A DNA stretch of 64,000 nt from Ignavibacteriales bacterium (GTDB taxonomy: Bacteria; Bacteroidota; Ignavibacteria; Ignavibacteriales; Melioribacteraceae), in the NCBI GenBank assembly GCA_020635275.1, contig JACKAA010000001.1, positions 806,001 through 870,000 of the forward strand. Direction: 5' to 3'. The position numbers and the translations under genes are program-made. Under the pieces are notes generated by a model. The model saw only the letters and a list, made by a program, of their open reading frames with translations, did not search any database and was not told the DNA's origin. Positions 18,851 to 30,107 of the stretch are shown here, piece after piece (the first letter of the stretch is position 1; the number at the start of each line of letters is the position of its first letter).

Positions 18851-21325
18851 ATGGCTACAATTTTTGAAAAAGTTTTACCAGTTGCTTTAGAAGATGAAAT
18901 GAGATCATCATACATTGATTATGCAATGTCTGTTATTGTTTCTAGAGCATTACCTGATGTTAGAGATGGATTAAAACCTGTTCATAGAAGAGTTCTTTAT
19001 GGAATGCATGAATTGGGATTGGCATATAATAGACCATATAAGAAATCTGCAAGAATTGTTGGGGAAGTTCTTGGTAAGTATCATCCCCATGGAGATTCTG
19101 CTGTCTACCAAAGTATGGTTAGGATGGTGCAGGAATTTTCTCTTCGTTATCCGCTTGTAGATGGACAAGGAAACTTCGGATCCATAGATGGTGATTCACC
19201 GGCGGCTATGCGTTATACTGAAGCACGTTTAGCTAGAATTTCTGAAGAAATACTAAAAGACCTTGATAAAAACACTGTCGACTTTACCTCTAACTTTGAT
19301 GATTCATTACAAGAACCTAGCGTAATGCCTTCTTATTTACCAAGTTTATTATTAAATGGTGCATCCGGTATTGCTGTTGGTATGGCAACAAATATTCCAC
19401 CTCATAATTTAACTGAAGTGGTAAATGGTTTGGTTGCAATGATTGATAAACCAGCAATTACAAATGAAGAATTGATTGAATACGTAACAGCTCCCGATTT
19501 TCCAACAGGTGGATTAATTTTTGGTTATGAAGGTGTAAAAGAAGCTTATACTACTGGTCGCGGTAAAGTTGTTATCCGTGCAAAAGCAAATATTGAATCC
19601 CATAAAAATGATAGAGAAAGTATAATTGTAACTGAACTTCCTTACCAAGTAAACAAAGCAAATCTAATTGAAAAAATTGCTGAACTTGTTAGAGATGGAA
19701 AAATTGAGGATATCTCTAATATCAGAGATGAGTCTGACAGAGATGGAATGAGAGTTGTGATTGAAACCAAAAGAGGATCACAGCCAGAAGTAATAATTAA
19801 TCAATTATTTAAACATACTCAAATGCAAGTTACCTTTGGCGTGATAATGCTTGCACTTGTAAACGGCACTCCAAAAGTTCTTACTCTTAAAGAAACAATG
19901 GAGCATTTTTTACTTCATAGAATGGATGTTCTTATAAGAAGAACCAAATATGAATTAGATGCTGCTGAAAGAAGAGCACATATATTAGAAGGATATATTA
20001 TTGCTCTTGATAACATTGATGAAGTAATTGAAACAATTAAAAAATCGAGAGACGTAGAAACTGCAAAAAACAATTTGATGAAAAAATTCAAATTGAGCGA
20101 AATCCAGGCAAAAGCCATATTGGATATGCGTTTGCAGAGACTAACCGGATTAGAAAGAAAGAAAATTGAAGATGAATATAAAGACATTTTAAAGTTAATT
20201 GAAAAATTGAGAGGAATTCTGGATAGCGAAAGAAAACGTAATACAATAATAAAAGATGAATTAATTGCTTTAAGAGAAAGATATGGTGATAAACGCAGGA
20301 CTGAGATAATTAAAAATTACAAAGAATTTTCACTTGAAGATATAATTGCCGAAGAAGATGTTGTTGTAACAATTTCACATTCCGGATTTATTAAAAGATT
20401 TCCGGTAAGCGGTTACAGAAAACAAGCCAGAGGCGGAAGAGGTGTTACTGGAGCCGGAACAAAAGATGAAGATTTTATTGAACATATGTTTGTTGCTTCA
20501 ACTCATCATTATATTATGTTCTTTACAGATAAAGGAAAATGTTACTGGAAGAAAGTTCATGAAGTTCCTGAAGGCGGAAGAGCAGCAAGAGGCAGATCAT
20601 TACAAAACTTAGTTGAAAAAGATAAAGATGAAAAAATTACAGCTTTTGTTACTGTTAAGGAATTTGTTGATGATAAGTTTATTGTAATGGTTACTGAAAA
20701 TGGCACAATTAAGAAAACCAGATTATCAGCATATTCTAATGTTAGACGCGGCGGCATAAATGCAATTAATATTGTAGAAGGTGATAAACTTATTGAAGTA
20801 AAACTGACAGATGGAAATAATGATATTGTGATTGGAACAAGAAAAGGACTCGCAATTCGTTTTAACGAATCTGAAGTTAGAGAAATGGGACGTACTGCGA
20901 CTGGTGTTAGAGGTGTCAGATTAGGAAAAGGTGATATTGTAATTGGATTAATTGTTGTACGATCAGCAACAACATTATTGGTTGTAACAGATAAAGGTTA
21001 TGGAAAGAGAAGCAATATTGATGATTATAGAATTACACGTCGCGGAGGCAAAGGCGTAATTACTGTAAAAACCGGAGAGAAAAACGGTAATCTAATTGCA
21101 ATAACAGAAATAAATGATAAAGATGAACTTGTAATTATTACCAACTCAGGTATGGTTATTAGACAAGGAGTTAAAAAAATTAGAGTGATGGGAAGAGCAA
21201 CTCAAGGGGTTAGACTAATAAATCTTAAAGAAGGTGATTCAATTGCAGATGTTGCTAAAGTTGTAAGTGACGATGAAAATATTGCTGATGATATCGATAA
21301 TGAAGAAGAAAATTTAGGAATGTAA
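18851..21325 (+). CDS. gyrA: DNA gyrase subunit A
   Basis: The 824-residue subunit has the quinolone-resistance-determining region [20 protein letters not shown] and the catalytic tyrosine in [13 protein letters not shown]. The C-terminal domain has repeated beta-pinwheel blades, including the GyrA-box QARGGRG (consensus QRRGGKG), which separates gyrase from topoisomerase IV ParC. It ends in an acidic tail ([18 protein letters not shown]). It lies 29 bp after gyrB in the same operon. Confidence 0.97.
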   Translation: MATIFEKVLPVALEDEMRSSYIDYAMSVIVSRALPDVRDGLKPVHRRVLYGMHELGLAYNRPYKKSARIVGEVLGKYHPHGDSAVYQSMVRMVQEFSLRYPLVDGQGNFGSIDGDSPAAMRYTEARLARISEEILKDLDKNTVDFTSNFDDSLQEPSVMPSYLPSLLLNGASGIAVGMATNIPPHNLTEVVNGLVAMIDKPAITNEELIEYVTAPDFPTGGLIFGYEGVKEAYTTGRGKVVIRAKANIESHKNDRESIIVTELPYQVNKANLIEKIAELVRDGKIEDISNIRDESDRDGMRVVIETKRGSQPEVIINQLFKHTQMQVTFGVIMLALVNGTPKVLTLKETMEHFLLHRMDVLIRRTKYELDAAERRAHILEGYIIALDNIDEVIETIKKSRDVETAKNNLMKKFKLSEIQAKAILDMRLQRLTGLERKKIEDEYKDILKLIEKLRGILDSERKRNTIIKDELIALRERYGDKRRTEIIKNYKEFSLEDIIAEEDVVVTISHSGFIKRFPVSGYRKQARGGRGVTGAGTKDEDFIEHMFVASTHHYIMFFTDKGKCYWKKVHEVPEGGRAARGRSLQNLVEKDKDEKITAFVTVKEFVDDKFIVMVTENGTIKKTRLSAYSNVRRGGINAINIVEGDKLIEVKLTDGNNDIVIGTRKGLAIRFNESEVREMGRTATGVRGVRLGKGDIVIGLIVVRSATTLLVVTDKGYGKRSNIDDYRITRRGGKGVITVKTGEKNGNLIAITEINDKDELVIITNSGMVIRQGVKKIRVMGRATQGVRLINLKEGDSIADVAKVVSDDENIADDIDNEEENLGM

Positions 21326-21327
21326 TA

Positions 21328-22512
21328 ATGAGTAAAGTAAATAATTTGAACATTGAGTCTAAATGTGTACATGCTGGAATTGGTGAATATGAAAACGGAC
21401 CCGTTGTTCCGCCTATTTATCAAACCTCAACATTTAAATTTGAATCTGCTGATCACGGCGGTGCATTGTTTGCCGGTAAGCAAAAAGGTTATATCTACAC
21501 AAGGATGCAGAATCCAACAATTGAAGCAATGGAAGATGCAGTTGCTGTTTTGGAAGGCGGATATAAATCTTTAGGCTGTGCCAGCGGAATGGCGGCTATT
21601 CATACTGTGTTTGCCTCGCTGCTAAAAGCTGGTGATCATGTAGTTTGTTCTAAATCTGTTTATGGGCCTACTAATACTTTGTTAGCAACTGTACTAAGTA
21701 AATTTAATATTGAATCAACTTTTGTGAATACTTCGGATATCAAAAAAGTTGAAGAAGCAATTAATGACAACACAAAAATTATTTATATTGAAACTCCCGG
21801 CAATCCAACACTAGAAACTACTGATCTTGAAGCTGTTGCAAAAATTGCTCATAATAATAATGCAAAATTAGTGGTTGACAATACTTTTATGAGTCCGGTT
21901 CTTCAGCGCCCATTTGATTTTGGAACTGATATTATTGTTCACAGTATGACAAAATTTCTAAACGGTCATGCTGATGTTGTTGCCGGCATAGTAGTTGTAA
22001 AAGATGAAGAGACATATTTACATTTTAGAAAAACACTAAATCAAATTGGCGGAGTAATTGATCCATTCAATTCGTTTTTGGTTCATAGAGGATTAAAAAC
22101 TTTAGCACTCAGAATGAAAAAACATTCAGAAAATGCTATTGTGATTGCAGAATTTTTGGAAAATCATCCAAAAGTTGAATGGGTAAGATTTCCCGGATTA
22201 AAATCATTTCCAAATTATGAAATTGCTCAAAAACAACATAAAGCTCCGGGCGGAATGATCTCCTTTGAACTAAAAGGCGGTTTGGAAGCCGGTAAAATTC
22301 TTATGAATTCAGTTGAACTTTGTCAGTTGGCAGTAAGTTTAGGAGGTGTAGAATCATTAATTCAGCATCCAGCAAGCATGACTCATTTAACAATGGGTAA
22401 AGAAGCACGTGAAACCGCCGGTATTACAGATGGCTTAGTCAGATTATCTGTAGGTATTGAAAATGTTGATGATATAATCGATGATTTATCAAGGGCATTA
22501 GAAAAAATTTAA
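21328..22512 (+). CDS. Trans-sulfuration family PLP enzyme (methionine gamma-lyase/cystathionine gamma-lyase-like)
   Basis: The 394-residue enzyme has the Cys/Met metabolism PLP fold: YTRMQNPTIEAMEDAVAVLEGG for phosphate binding, CASGMAAIHTVFASLL, IIYIETPGNPTLETTDL, and the PLP lysine in HSMTKFLNGHADVVAG. The NGHADVVAG pattern and overall length fit methionine gamma-lyase or cystathionine gamma-lyase. The active-site Cys diagnostic of classic methionine gamma-lyases appears as Pro in SVYGPTNTL, so the exact reaction is uncertain. It begins 2 bp after gyrA, so it is probably expressed with the gyrase genes, and it is followed by a strong terminator. Confidence 0.85.
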   Translation: MSKVNNLNIESKCVHAGIGEYENGPVVPPIYQTSTFKFESADHGGALFAGKQKGYIYTRMQNPTIEAMEDAVAVLEGGYKSLGCASGMAAIHTVFASLLKAGDHVVCSKSVYGPTNTLLATVLSKFNIESTFVNTSDIKKVEEAINDNTKIIYIETPGNPTLETTDLEAVAKIAHNNNAKLVVDNTFMSPVLQRPFDFGTDIIVHSMTKFLNGHADVVAGIVVVKDEETYLHFRKTLNQIGGVIDPFNSFLVHRGLKTLALRMKKHSENAIVIAEFLENHPKVEWVRFPGLKSFPNYEIAQKQHKAPGGMISFELKGGLEAGKILMNSVELCQLAVSLGGVESLIQHPASMTHLTMGKEARETAGITDGLVRLSVGIENVDDIIDDLSRALEKI

Positions 22513-22539
22513 TATCCAATATATATTCTTTATCAAAAG

Positions 22540-22562
22540 CCCCGTTTTTACGGGGTTTTTTG
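22540..22562 (+). terminator. Rho-independent terminator after the gyrase/PLP operon
   Basis: CCCCGT-TTTT-ACGGGG forms a 6-bp GC-rich stem, followed directly by a run of seven T. It lies 28 bp after the PLP enzyme stop and closes the dnaN-to-PLP-enzyme cluster. Confidence 0.9.
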
Positions 22563-22627
22563 TATGATGATTTTCAATTTACAATTCATTAGATTATTAA
22601 AATAATATAAAATGTCTTGGAATCTTT

Positions 22628-25533
22628 ATGAAATTTAAAGCTGTTATTTTTTGGTTAGTTATTGTTTCAATTAATTTAGCACAATCTAAAATAATTCAAG
22701 ATGGTGATACATATTATTTTGCTGATAGAATTATTGTTAAGTATAAAAATTCTCAACCCTCTTTAGGTAAAATAAGTAATCAATTTGCAAATAAATTTGG
22801 AATAACTGAAGAAACTGAAACTTATTCTAATATAAAAGATGAATCAACAGAATCGAATGAATTAAAGAAAATTCATACGCTTAAATTCTCTTCACCATTT
22901 AATCCAATTTACATTATAAAAGAAATTAAGAAACAAAAAAACATTGAATGGGCTGAACCACATTATTTATATGAATTAACTTTTGATCCAAATGATCAGG
23001 TATATGACACCTTAGTAACCTATGAAGATTCCTTAAAAATGATGCATCTAAAAGTTATTAATGCAAAACAAGCTTGGGATATTAACCAAGGTAGCGAAGA
23101 TGTAATAATTGCAATTGTTGATACAGGAATCGATTGGCTTCATGAAGATTTAGCAGATAATATATGGAATAACCCCGGTGAAATAGATAATAATGGAATA
23201 GATGATGATGGAAATGGATATATAGATGATATAAGGGGTTGGGATTTTGGCGGTCTTTCGGGAACTCCAGATAATAATCCAAATGAAGATAGGGCGGATC
23301 ATGGAACACATGTTGCCGGTTTGGCAAGTGCGGTTACAAATAACGGAATAGGGATTGCTTCAATTGGATTTAATACAAAGTTAATGGCTGTAAAAACTTC
23401 TATTGATAATATTAGAAATAGATGGTATTGCTCTTATTGCATTCGGTTATGAAGGAATTCAATATGCCGCGGATAATAGAGCAAATATTATTAGCTGCAG
23501 TTGGGGTTGGTTATAGTTATTCTTTCAATGCTCAAGCTATAATTGATTATGCAGTTTCAAAAGGTTCATTAGTTATTGCTGCTGCCGGAAATGATAATTC
23601 CAAAGCGAAATTTTATCCAGCTAGCTATGATGGAGTTTTATCTGTTGCCGGAACTAACTTTGTTGATCAAAAAGCAAGCTGGTCAAATTATGGGACCAAA
23701 ATAGATGTAGCTTCTCCTGGAGTAAATATTTGGTCAACTTGGAAGAATAATTCTTACGCCTCAAAAGATGGAACATCAATGGCTGCACCAATTGTTGCCG
23801 GTTTAGCTGGACTAGTTGCAAATCAATTTCCAAACTACACACCATTGCAGATTGGCGAACAAATCAGAGTTAATTCAGATAATATTTACCAATTAAATCC
23901 TAGTTACCAAAATAAATTAGGTTACGGAAGAATAAATGCCCAAAATGCTTTAAGCAATACCTCAGCTAAATCTGCAAGAATTAATGAATTAACTTTGCTT
24001 GAAGTCGGAAATAAAAACGGGATTTTTGAATCTGGCGAAAACATAAAAATTGGCTTCAAAATTACAAATTATTTAAATCCAACTTCAAACCTGAATATTA
24101 GTTTTTCAACAAATGATGATAATATTGAATTTGTTAAAAATGGCGGAAATATTGGAGCATTAAACACACTTCAGGAAATTCAAACAAGTGTTGATTTTCT
24201 TGAGGTTTCCATTAAATCAACCGCTGCAACCGATGTTGATGTTGATGTATTGGTCACTTATTCAGATAATAATTATACTGATTATGAATGGATTACATTT
24301 TCAATAAATCCGACATATCAAATTCATACTACAGAAAATTTAGAAGTAACATTTAACAGTAAAGGTTCCATTGGTTTTGATGATTACCCAACAAACCTTA
24401 AAGGAAGAGGTTTAATATTTAAAAGTGGGTTAAATCTTATGTTTGAAGGGGCATTACTTTATGGAACTTCTGCTTCAACAGTGGTTAATACTGCTAGAAA
24501 TGCAGGAGCAGATGCAAAGGATAATGATTTTAATAACATAACACCAATTATTATTTCTTCACCAGGAAGTTTTGCTGATAAAGAAAGTTATACAAAATTT
24601 AATGATGCTTTCGCTACACCACAAAGCTTAGGTATTGAAACAGAAGTTTATACTTATTCTTTTGATGGCGAAGAAAATGCTGACTTTATTTTTATTAGAT
24701 ATTTATTTAAAAATACAACGGGAAATACTATTACTAACTTTTACGCTGGTCAGTATTGGGATTTTGATTTAGATGAAACTAGTTATGATGATGATTTAGT
24801 TAATTACGATTTTACTAATAATTTTGGATATGTTTATGACGATAATGGTGATCCAATTTCTACTCATATTGGTCTTGCTTTATTGTCTTCTAATCAAGTT
24901 GGTTTTTTTGCTATGGATGTTGATGGAACCAACAATAATGTAATTTCTTGGGATGGATTTACTGACGAAGAAAAGTGGACTACTCTTTCAAGCGGATTAG
25001 ATTATGCATCTGTTGACAGCAGCGATATTTCTGCTGTAATTTCTGGCGGACCATTTGAAATTTTGCCTAATGAAAAATTACAAGTTGATTTTGTTGTTGT
25101 TGCCGGAGATAATTTGCAAAACTTGACCAACAATATGGCAGTAGCAAAAAATAAATACAATGATTTAGTTACAAGTATTGAAAATGAAAATATACTGCCT
25201 ACTACTTTTGAACTTTATCAAAATTACCCTAATCCGTTTAATCCGACGACTACAATAAAATATAGTATTGCGTCAAAGGTGAAAAGTGAAAAGTCAAATA
25301 GATTCATCCCAAGCGGAGTCGAGGGATTTATTGTACGATTAACTGTTTACGATGTGCTTGGAAGAGAAATTGCAACTCTTGTTAATCAAAAACAGAAATC
25401 CGGAATTTATGAAATCAATTTTGAGGCAAGTAATTATTCTAGCGGTGTCTATTATTATAAATTAACCGTTGGTGCTTCGCAAGGTTCATCAAACAGTTTT
25501 ATTCAGACAAAGAAAATGCTGCTGTTAAAATAA
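22628..25533 (+). pseudogene. Subtilisin-like serine protease with T9SS-type tail, two frameshifts
   Basis: The start encodes a signal peptide (KAVIFWLVIVSINLAQS), a propeptide (DRIIVKYKNSQPS...IEWAEPHYLYEL) and the S8 domain with Asp in IAIVDTGIDW and His in RADHGTHVAGLAS. The frame breaks near 23418-23424: the product continues one frame over as DGIALIAFGYEGIQYAAD...SCSWG. It breaks again at 23507-23508, where removing one T restores SCSWGGYSYSFNAQ. After that the Ser motif GTSMAAPIVAGLAG and a C-terminal sorting domain beginning YPNPFNPTTTIKYSI are intact. All three catalytic residues survive but lie in different frames. It is either a recent pseudogene or carries assembly errors; two homopolymer-like slips 90 bp apart would fit either. 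Confidence 0.85.
25270..25333. repeat. In-frame insertion of a short palindromic repeat in the T9SS tail
   Basis: About 60 bp interrupt the conserved tail between TIKYSIAS and VRLTVYDVLGREIATLV. The DNA contains ATCCC-AAGCGGAGTCGA-GGGAT, resembling the common CATCCCGAGCGnAGTCGAGGGAT genomic repeats, and adds residues reading NRFIPSGVEGF. The insertion keeps the frame, so the tail stays translatable. Confidence 0.6.
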
Positions 25534-25538
25534 ATTTT

Positions 25539-26999
25539 CTATTTTGAAAACGCCTTTTTATATAAAGCAATATATTCTTCGGCAGAATGGTGCCATGAAT
25601 AATCTTTGCTCATTCCATTATTTTGTATTTTTCTCCAAACCGGTTTGTTGTTAAAATCATTTAACGCTCTTTCAATAGATTGTAAAAGTGCTTTCCCGGA
25701 ATATTCATAAAATGAAAAACCATTACCTGTATCATGACCATATGCATTATACTCATTCCAATCCTGAACAGTATCGGCTAATCCACCGGTTTTTCTAACT
25801 ACAGGAACTGTTCCATATTTTAATGAGTAAATTTGATTAAGTCCGCAAGGCTCATAATGTGAAGGCATAAGAAATATATCTGATCCAGCTTCAATTAAAT
25901 GCGCTAACTCTTCATTATAACCAAAATAAACACCCATTTTATTTGGATACTTATTTGCAGCGTCCTGAAACATATTCTCATAATCATCTTCACCGCTTCC
26001 TAATATTACTAACTGTAAATTCAGATCAAGTATTTTATGTAATATTTCTGAAATTATATCAAAGCCTTTTTGTTTTACTAATCTTGATACAATTCCTATA
26101 AGCGGAATATCTGAACTAAATGGCATTCCTAATTTATCCAAAAGGAACTTTTTATTTTTTAATTTACCTGTTAGGTCATCAATTGTATAATGATAAGGAA
26201 TGTACTTGTCAGTTTCCGGATTCCAGACATTGTAATCAACACCGTTAACAATTCCATAAAAATCTGTATGTCTTCCCCATAAATAGCCATCCATTCCAGA
26301 GCCATATTCTCTTGTCAGCAATTCTTTTGCATATGTATCACTAACAGTATTTATAACATCTGAATATAGTATGCCTGATTTCAGAAAATTAGAATCACCT
26401 TCATGAGTTAGAGGTCCAAAATGTTCATAAAGTTCAACAGGCAGTTCAGCTCTTTTATAAGATTCAATTGAAAATCTGCCTTGATACCCAATATTATGGA
26501 TTGTTAAAACAGTTTTTGTCTTATTAAATAAAGAATCCCATGCAAAAGTTTCTCTTAAAAGTACAGGAATTAATGCAGTCTGCCAATCATTTACATGAAC
26601 TATATCAGGAGACCAGCCAAGCTTCTGCATTACTTGTATTACAGCTTTTGAAAAGAGAATAAATCTCTCATCTTCATCCCAATCTTCGGTGTATATTTTA
26701 TTTCTATGAAAAAAATTAGGATAATGAATAAAATAAGTATCAACATTAGAGTTAGGTAGTTTGCCGTAAAATACATGAACGGAGTGCTCATAACCATTTA
26801 TGCTTACCTTCAATTCTCCGATCAATGAATCATATTGATGGCCGTATTCATATTCATTGATTTGGTAATACTTTGGCATAAATACTTTTACTTCGTTGCC
26901 AAGTTTTGCAATTTCTTTTGGAAGAGCTCCGGCTACATCAGCTAATCCACCCGTTTTTGCAAAGGGTACAACTTCACTTGAGGCAAATGCTATTTTCAT
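25539..26999 (-). CDS. glgA: Glycogen synthase (ADP-glucose type)
   Basis: This 486-residue GT5 enzyme begins MKIAFASSEVVPFAKTGGLADVAGALP, containing the KTGGL ADP-glucose-binding motif. It has VHVNDWQTALIPVLLR, TIHNIGYQGRF, and the C-terminal donor domain with SRLVKQKGFDI, PSHYEPCGLNQIYSLKYGTVPVVRKTGGLADTV. It extends alpha-1,4-glucan chains from ADP-glucose. No other glycogen genes are adjacent. It is convergent with the subtilase, with 5 bp between the stops, and has no terminator between them. Confidence 0.96.
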   Translation of the reverse strand: MKIAFASSEVVPFAKTGGLADVAGALPKEIAKLGNEVKVFMPKYYQINEYEYGHQYDSLIGELKVSINGYEHSVHVFYGKLPNSNVDTYFIHYPNFFHRNKIYTEDWDEDERFILFSKAVIQVMQKLGWSPDIVHVNDWQTALIPVLLRETFAWDSLFNKTKTVLTIHNIGYQGRFSIESYKRAELPVELYEHFGPLTHEGDSNFLKSGILYSDVINTVSDTYAKELLTREYGSGMDGYLWGRHTDFYGIVNGVDYNVWNPETDKYIPYHYTIDDLTGKLKNKKFLLDKLGMPFSSDIPLIGIVSRLVKQKGFDIISEILHKILDLNLQLVILGSGEDDYENMFQDAANKYPNKMGVYFGYNEELAHLIEAGSDIFLMPSHYEPCGLNQIYSLKYGTVPVVRKTGGLADTVQDWNEYNAYGHDTGNGFSFYEYSGKALLQSIERALNDFNNKPVWRKIQNNGMSKDYSWHHSAEEYIALYKKAFSK

Positions 27000-27048
27000 A
27001 TTAGTTTACTTATTTTATTTGATCACAAAAATATGTAAATATTTTAAA

Positions 27049-29901
27049 TTATTTTTGACTCTGTTCTAATTTATCTTCCGGGTACATTACAACTTGAACA
27101 TAATTTTCAGTATTTAAATATTCTTTTGCCGCACTTTTAATTATATCAGATGATAATGAATTTACATAATTAGGATAATTAATTATATCAAGCAAATCAT
27201 CATTGTAAAAATTCTTCCAAAATAGTTCATTGAGCCAAAAACTGTTTCTTTCCAAATTTACTTCATAATTACGTTTTTGAATTTCTTTTACTTTATCAAT
27301 ATTTATTTGAGATGCGCCATCAGATTTAAGACTGTCAATTTGAATAAAAAGTGATTGCAGCATTTCATCTACTCTTTCTGGATTACAACCAAAGGATATA
27401 TTAAATGAATACTCTTTTTCCGGATACAATGATGTATTTGCCCAAAGCGATACTCCATAAGTTCCTCCCATATCCTCTCTTAATACTTCGCGTAGTTTTA
27501 TTCTCATTACTTCAGCAAGAGAGTTTATTGCATAATAATCTTTATATTCACCATTATATGATCCCGTAAATGTTACTCTTACAAGACTTTTAGGTTCAAT
27601 TCCTTTATATACTTCTTTTTTAACTACACCTTTTGGCGGATTTACCTTATTATCTTTCCAAGTTTCCTTTCTGTTTAACGTTGGTAAATTTCCCAAATAA
27701 GTTTGGATTAATGGTTTAATTTTTTCTAATTCAAAATTACCGACAAAGAAAAAATTAAAGTCACTTGCGTCAGCAAATCTATCTTTATAAAAATTAAATG
27801 CTACATTCCTATCAACTTCATCCAGTAAGGCTTCGCTTAATGGTCTAGAGCGTTTATGGTTTTGAGCAAGTGTAACTTGAATTGTATCGTAAAAAGCTGT
27901 TTCAGGTCGAGAACTTCTATTTTCAATAAAACCTTTCATTCTTGTCTTTAAGGATTGAAATGCTTCTAAATCATTACGAGGTGCAGTGAAGTACAAATAA
28001 ATTAGTTGGAACATAGTTTCTATATCTTCCGGAGAAACACTTCCACTAATTCCTTCATATAATCCAGAAATATATGGATTAACTCTAACAACTTTCCCGG
28101 TAAGTTTTTTATCCAGCTCAATATTATTGAATTCTCCAACTCCGCTTTCATTAATAATTTCTGCCGCTGAGCTGCCGGACATATAATCATCATCTGAAAT
28201 TAATGAATTACCACCATAGCTGTATGAATTAAAAAGTATTTCATCATTTTTGAAGTCAGTTTTTTTCAAAGTAACATTTATTCCATTGCTTAACTTCAGT
28301 TCTGTAATAACTAGATTTTCATTTCTGGATTCTTGCACAATTTCTTTTGGAGTTAATTTTTCTGCAACTAAAGGTTTGTCGCTAACTTTATCAACAAATG
28401 GTTCAATTTCTTTTTCGTTAACTTTTTCAAAAACCGCTAATAATTCTTCTTCGGTTGGTATTGGACTATTCTCTTTTTCCGGAGCACTTAAAAATACTAC
28501 TCTATTATTTTCGGTTATCCATTTATTTGTTAATTCATTAATTTCTTCAACTTTAATTTCTGGTAATAATTGTTTTACTAAAGCAAGATTCTGTTCTGGA
28601 TTTGGAGCAGGATTATCATTTAAAAAATTATATACAAAGCCTCTGGCAATATTGTTTGATTCTGTTTTGTCCCTTTCTTTGAAAGATCTTTCTGCCGATC
28701 TCATAATTTCAATTTTCGCTCTTTCAAATTCAGTTGTTGTAAAGCCATATTTTTTAACTCTATTAGCTTCTGTAAGCAAAGCATCTAAACCGGTTTCAAC
28801 TCCACCTTCTTTTACCAACGCACCAATTAAATAAACTTCTTTGGTTCTTACAAATCTGCCTTGACCTGTAAAACCATAAAGGTAAGGTGGATCAGCTTTT
28901 TTAGTTAATTCAACTAAGCGATTATTAAACATTTGGGTATAAATATTTGCCATCAGTTTTGTTTTGTAATCTTCAACTGTTTTACTTGGCTGATATTCAC
29001 TTTTATAATAAACACCAATTTGAGTTCTATCTGCTTCTTTATCTGTAGCAATAGCAAATAATACTTCTTTATGATCAGGGACAGGAAATAATTCCCGTTT
29101 TCTTGGATTTTCCTGAACAGCTAAATTTGAAAAATGTTTTTCAATTAATTGATACGCCCAATTTTTGTTAAAATCGCCAACGGCAACAACTGCCATTAAA
29201 TCTGGTCTATACCAATCTTTATAAAATCTTCTTAAAGTTTCATAACTGCAATTATCTATTATTTCCTTTTTCCCAATTGGCAATCTATTAGCATATTTAG
29301 AATCTTTGAAAAGAATAGGTAGCTGCTTGTCAACCATTCTCATTTGCGCACCTCTTCCTAAACGCCATTCTTCACCAACAACTCCTCTTTCTTTATCAAT
29401 TTCTTCATCCTCAAAACTTACATTATGTGCCCACTCTTCTAAAATTTGCATTCCTTTTTCCATAAAGTATGCACTGTCAGTTGGAACATTTATAAAATAT
29501 ACTGTTTCATCAAAGCTTGTATAAGCATTAATTTCGGGACCAAATTGCATTCCTATAGATTCTAAAAAATCAACCAGCTCATGCTTCTTAAAATTTTTAG
29601 TTCCATTGAAACCCATATGCTCAACAAAATGAGCTAAACCTTGTTGATCATCGTCTTCAAGAACAGCGCCGGCATTAACTGCAAGCCAAAGTACTGCTCT
29701 GTTTTCAGGTTTTTTATTTTCTCTAATATAATATTTTAATCCATTATCAAATTCGCCGTACATTACATCCGGATCCATTGGAATCTGATCTTCATAATTA
29801 TAATTTGAAGCTCTAACTTCTTCGTCATTTTGAGAAAATATTAAATTCCCGGCAAATAAATAAATAAGTATTAATGCAAATAACTTAATTTTGAATTTCA
29901 T
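27049..29901 (-). CDS. M16 family zinc peptidase (insulinase/pitrilysin-like), exported
   Basis: The 950-residue protein has a signal peptide (LFALILIYLFAGNLIFS) and two M16 halves. The first carries the inverted zinc motif HFVEHMGFNGTKNF (HxxEH) with a distal Glu in VGEEWR or nearby. The second half (about residues 510-940) lacks the zinc motif, as in full-length M16A/B two-domain proteins, and ends with KVKEIQKRNYEVNLERNSFW. It likely degrades peptides in the periplasm. A good ribosome site, AAGGAG, precedes the ATG. It lies 49 bp upstream of glgA and 206 bp from the acyl-CoA synthetase gene. Confidence 0.92.
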   Translation of the reverse strand: MKFKIKLFALILIYLFAGNLIFSQNDEEVRASNYNYEDQIPMDPDVMYGEFDNGLKYYIRENKKPENRAVLWLAVNAGAVLEDDDQQGLAHFVEHMGFNGTKNFKKHELVDFLESIGMQFGPEINAYTSFDETVYFINVPTDSAYFMEKGMQILEEWAHNVSFEDEEIDKERGVVGEEWRLGRGAQMRMVDKQLPILFKDSKYANRLPIGKKEIIDNCSYETLRRFYKDWYRPDLMAVVAVGDFNKNWAYQLIEKHFSNLAVQENPRKRELFPVPDHKEVLFAIATDKEADRTQIGVYYKSEYQPSKTVEDYKTKLMANIYTQMFNNRLVELTKKADPPYLYGFTGQGRFVRTKEVYLIGALVKEGGVETGLDALLTEANRVKKYGFTTTEFERAKIEIMRSAERSFKERDKTESNNIARGFVYNFLNDNPAPNPEQNLALVKQLLPEIKVEEINELTNKWITENNRVVFLSAPEKENSPIPTEEELLAVFEKVNEKEIEPFVDKVSDKPLVAEKLTPKEIVQESRNENLVITELKLSNGINVTLKKTDFKNDEILFNSYSYGGNSLISDDDYMSGSSAAEIINESGVGEFNNIELDKKLTGKVVRVNPYISGLYEGISGSVSPEDIETMFQLIYLYFTAPRNDLEAFQSLKTRMKGFIENRSSRPETAFYDTIQVTLAQNHKRSRPLSEALLDEVDRNVAFNFYKDRFADASDFNFFFVGNFELEKIKPLIQTYLGNLPTLNRKETWKDNKVNPPKGVVKKEVYKGIEPKSLVRVTFTGSYNGEYKDYYAINSLAEVMRIKLREVLREDMGGTYGVSLWANTSLYPEKEYSFNISFGCNPERVDEMLQSLFIQIDSLKSDGASQINIDKVKEIQKRNYEVNLERNSFWLNELFWKNFYNDDLLDIINYPNYVNSLSSDIIKSAAKEYLNTENYVQVVMYPEDKLEQSQK

Positions 29902-30107
29902 CTTAAACTCCTTAAATCATTTATTTTACTTTTGTCAATGCCAAATGTTATGAAAGCAAAAAATAGAAAAGTTATATTTATATAAATCTGATATCCAATT
30001 TTCTTGAAAGGAAATAAATAAGTTTGAATCTATATTGTTAAAAATAGAATTTTATTAATTATTAGCAACACATTTATAATGCACTTTTATGTTATTGTAA
30101 TTCAGTT

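Noticed and set aside
21328..22512. Firm call as methionine gamma-lyase
   Set aside because: The overall pattern fits, but the cysteine expected near the active site appears as proline, so cystathionine lyase/synthase activities cannot be excluded.
28250..28834. 194-codon open frame opposite the M16 peptidase
   Set aside because: Ser/Phe/Leu-rich translation typical of an antisense shadow of a real gene; the M16 frame is fully supported by motifs.
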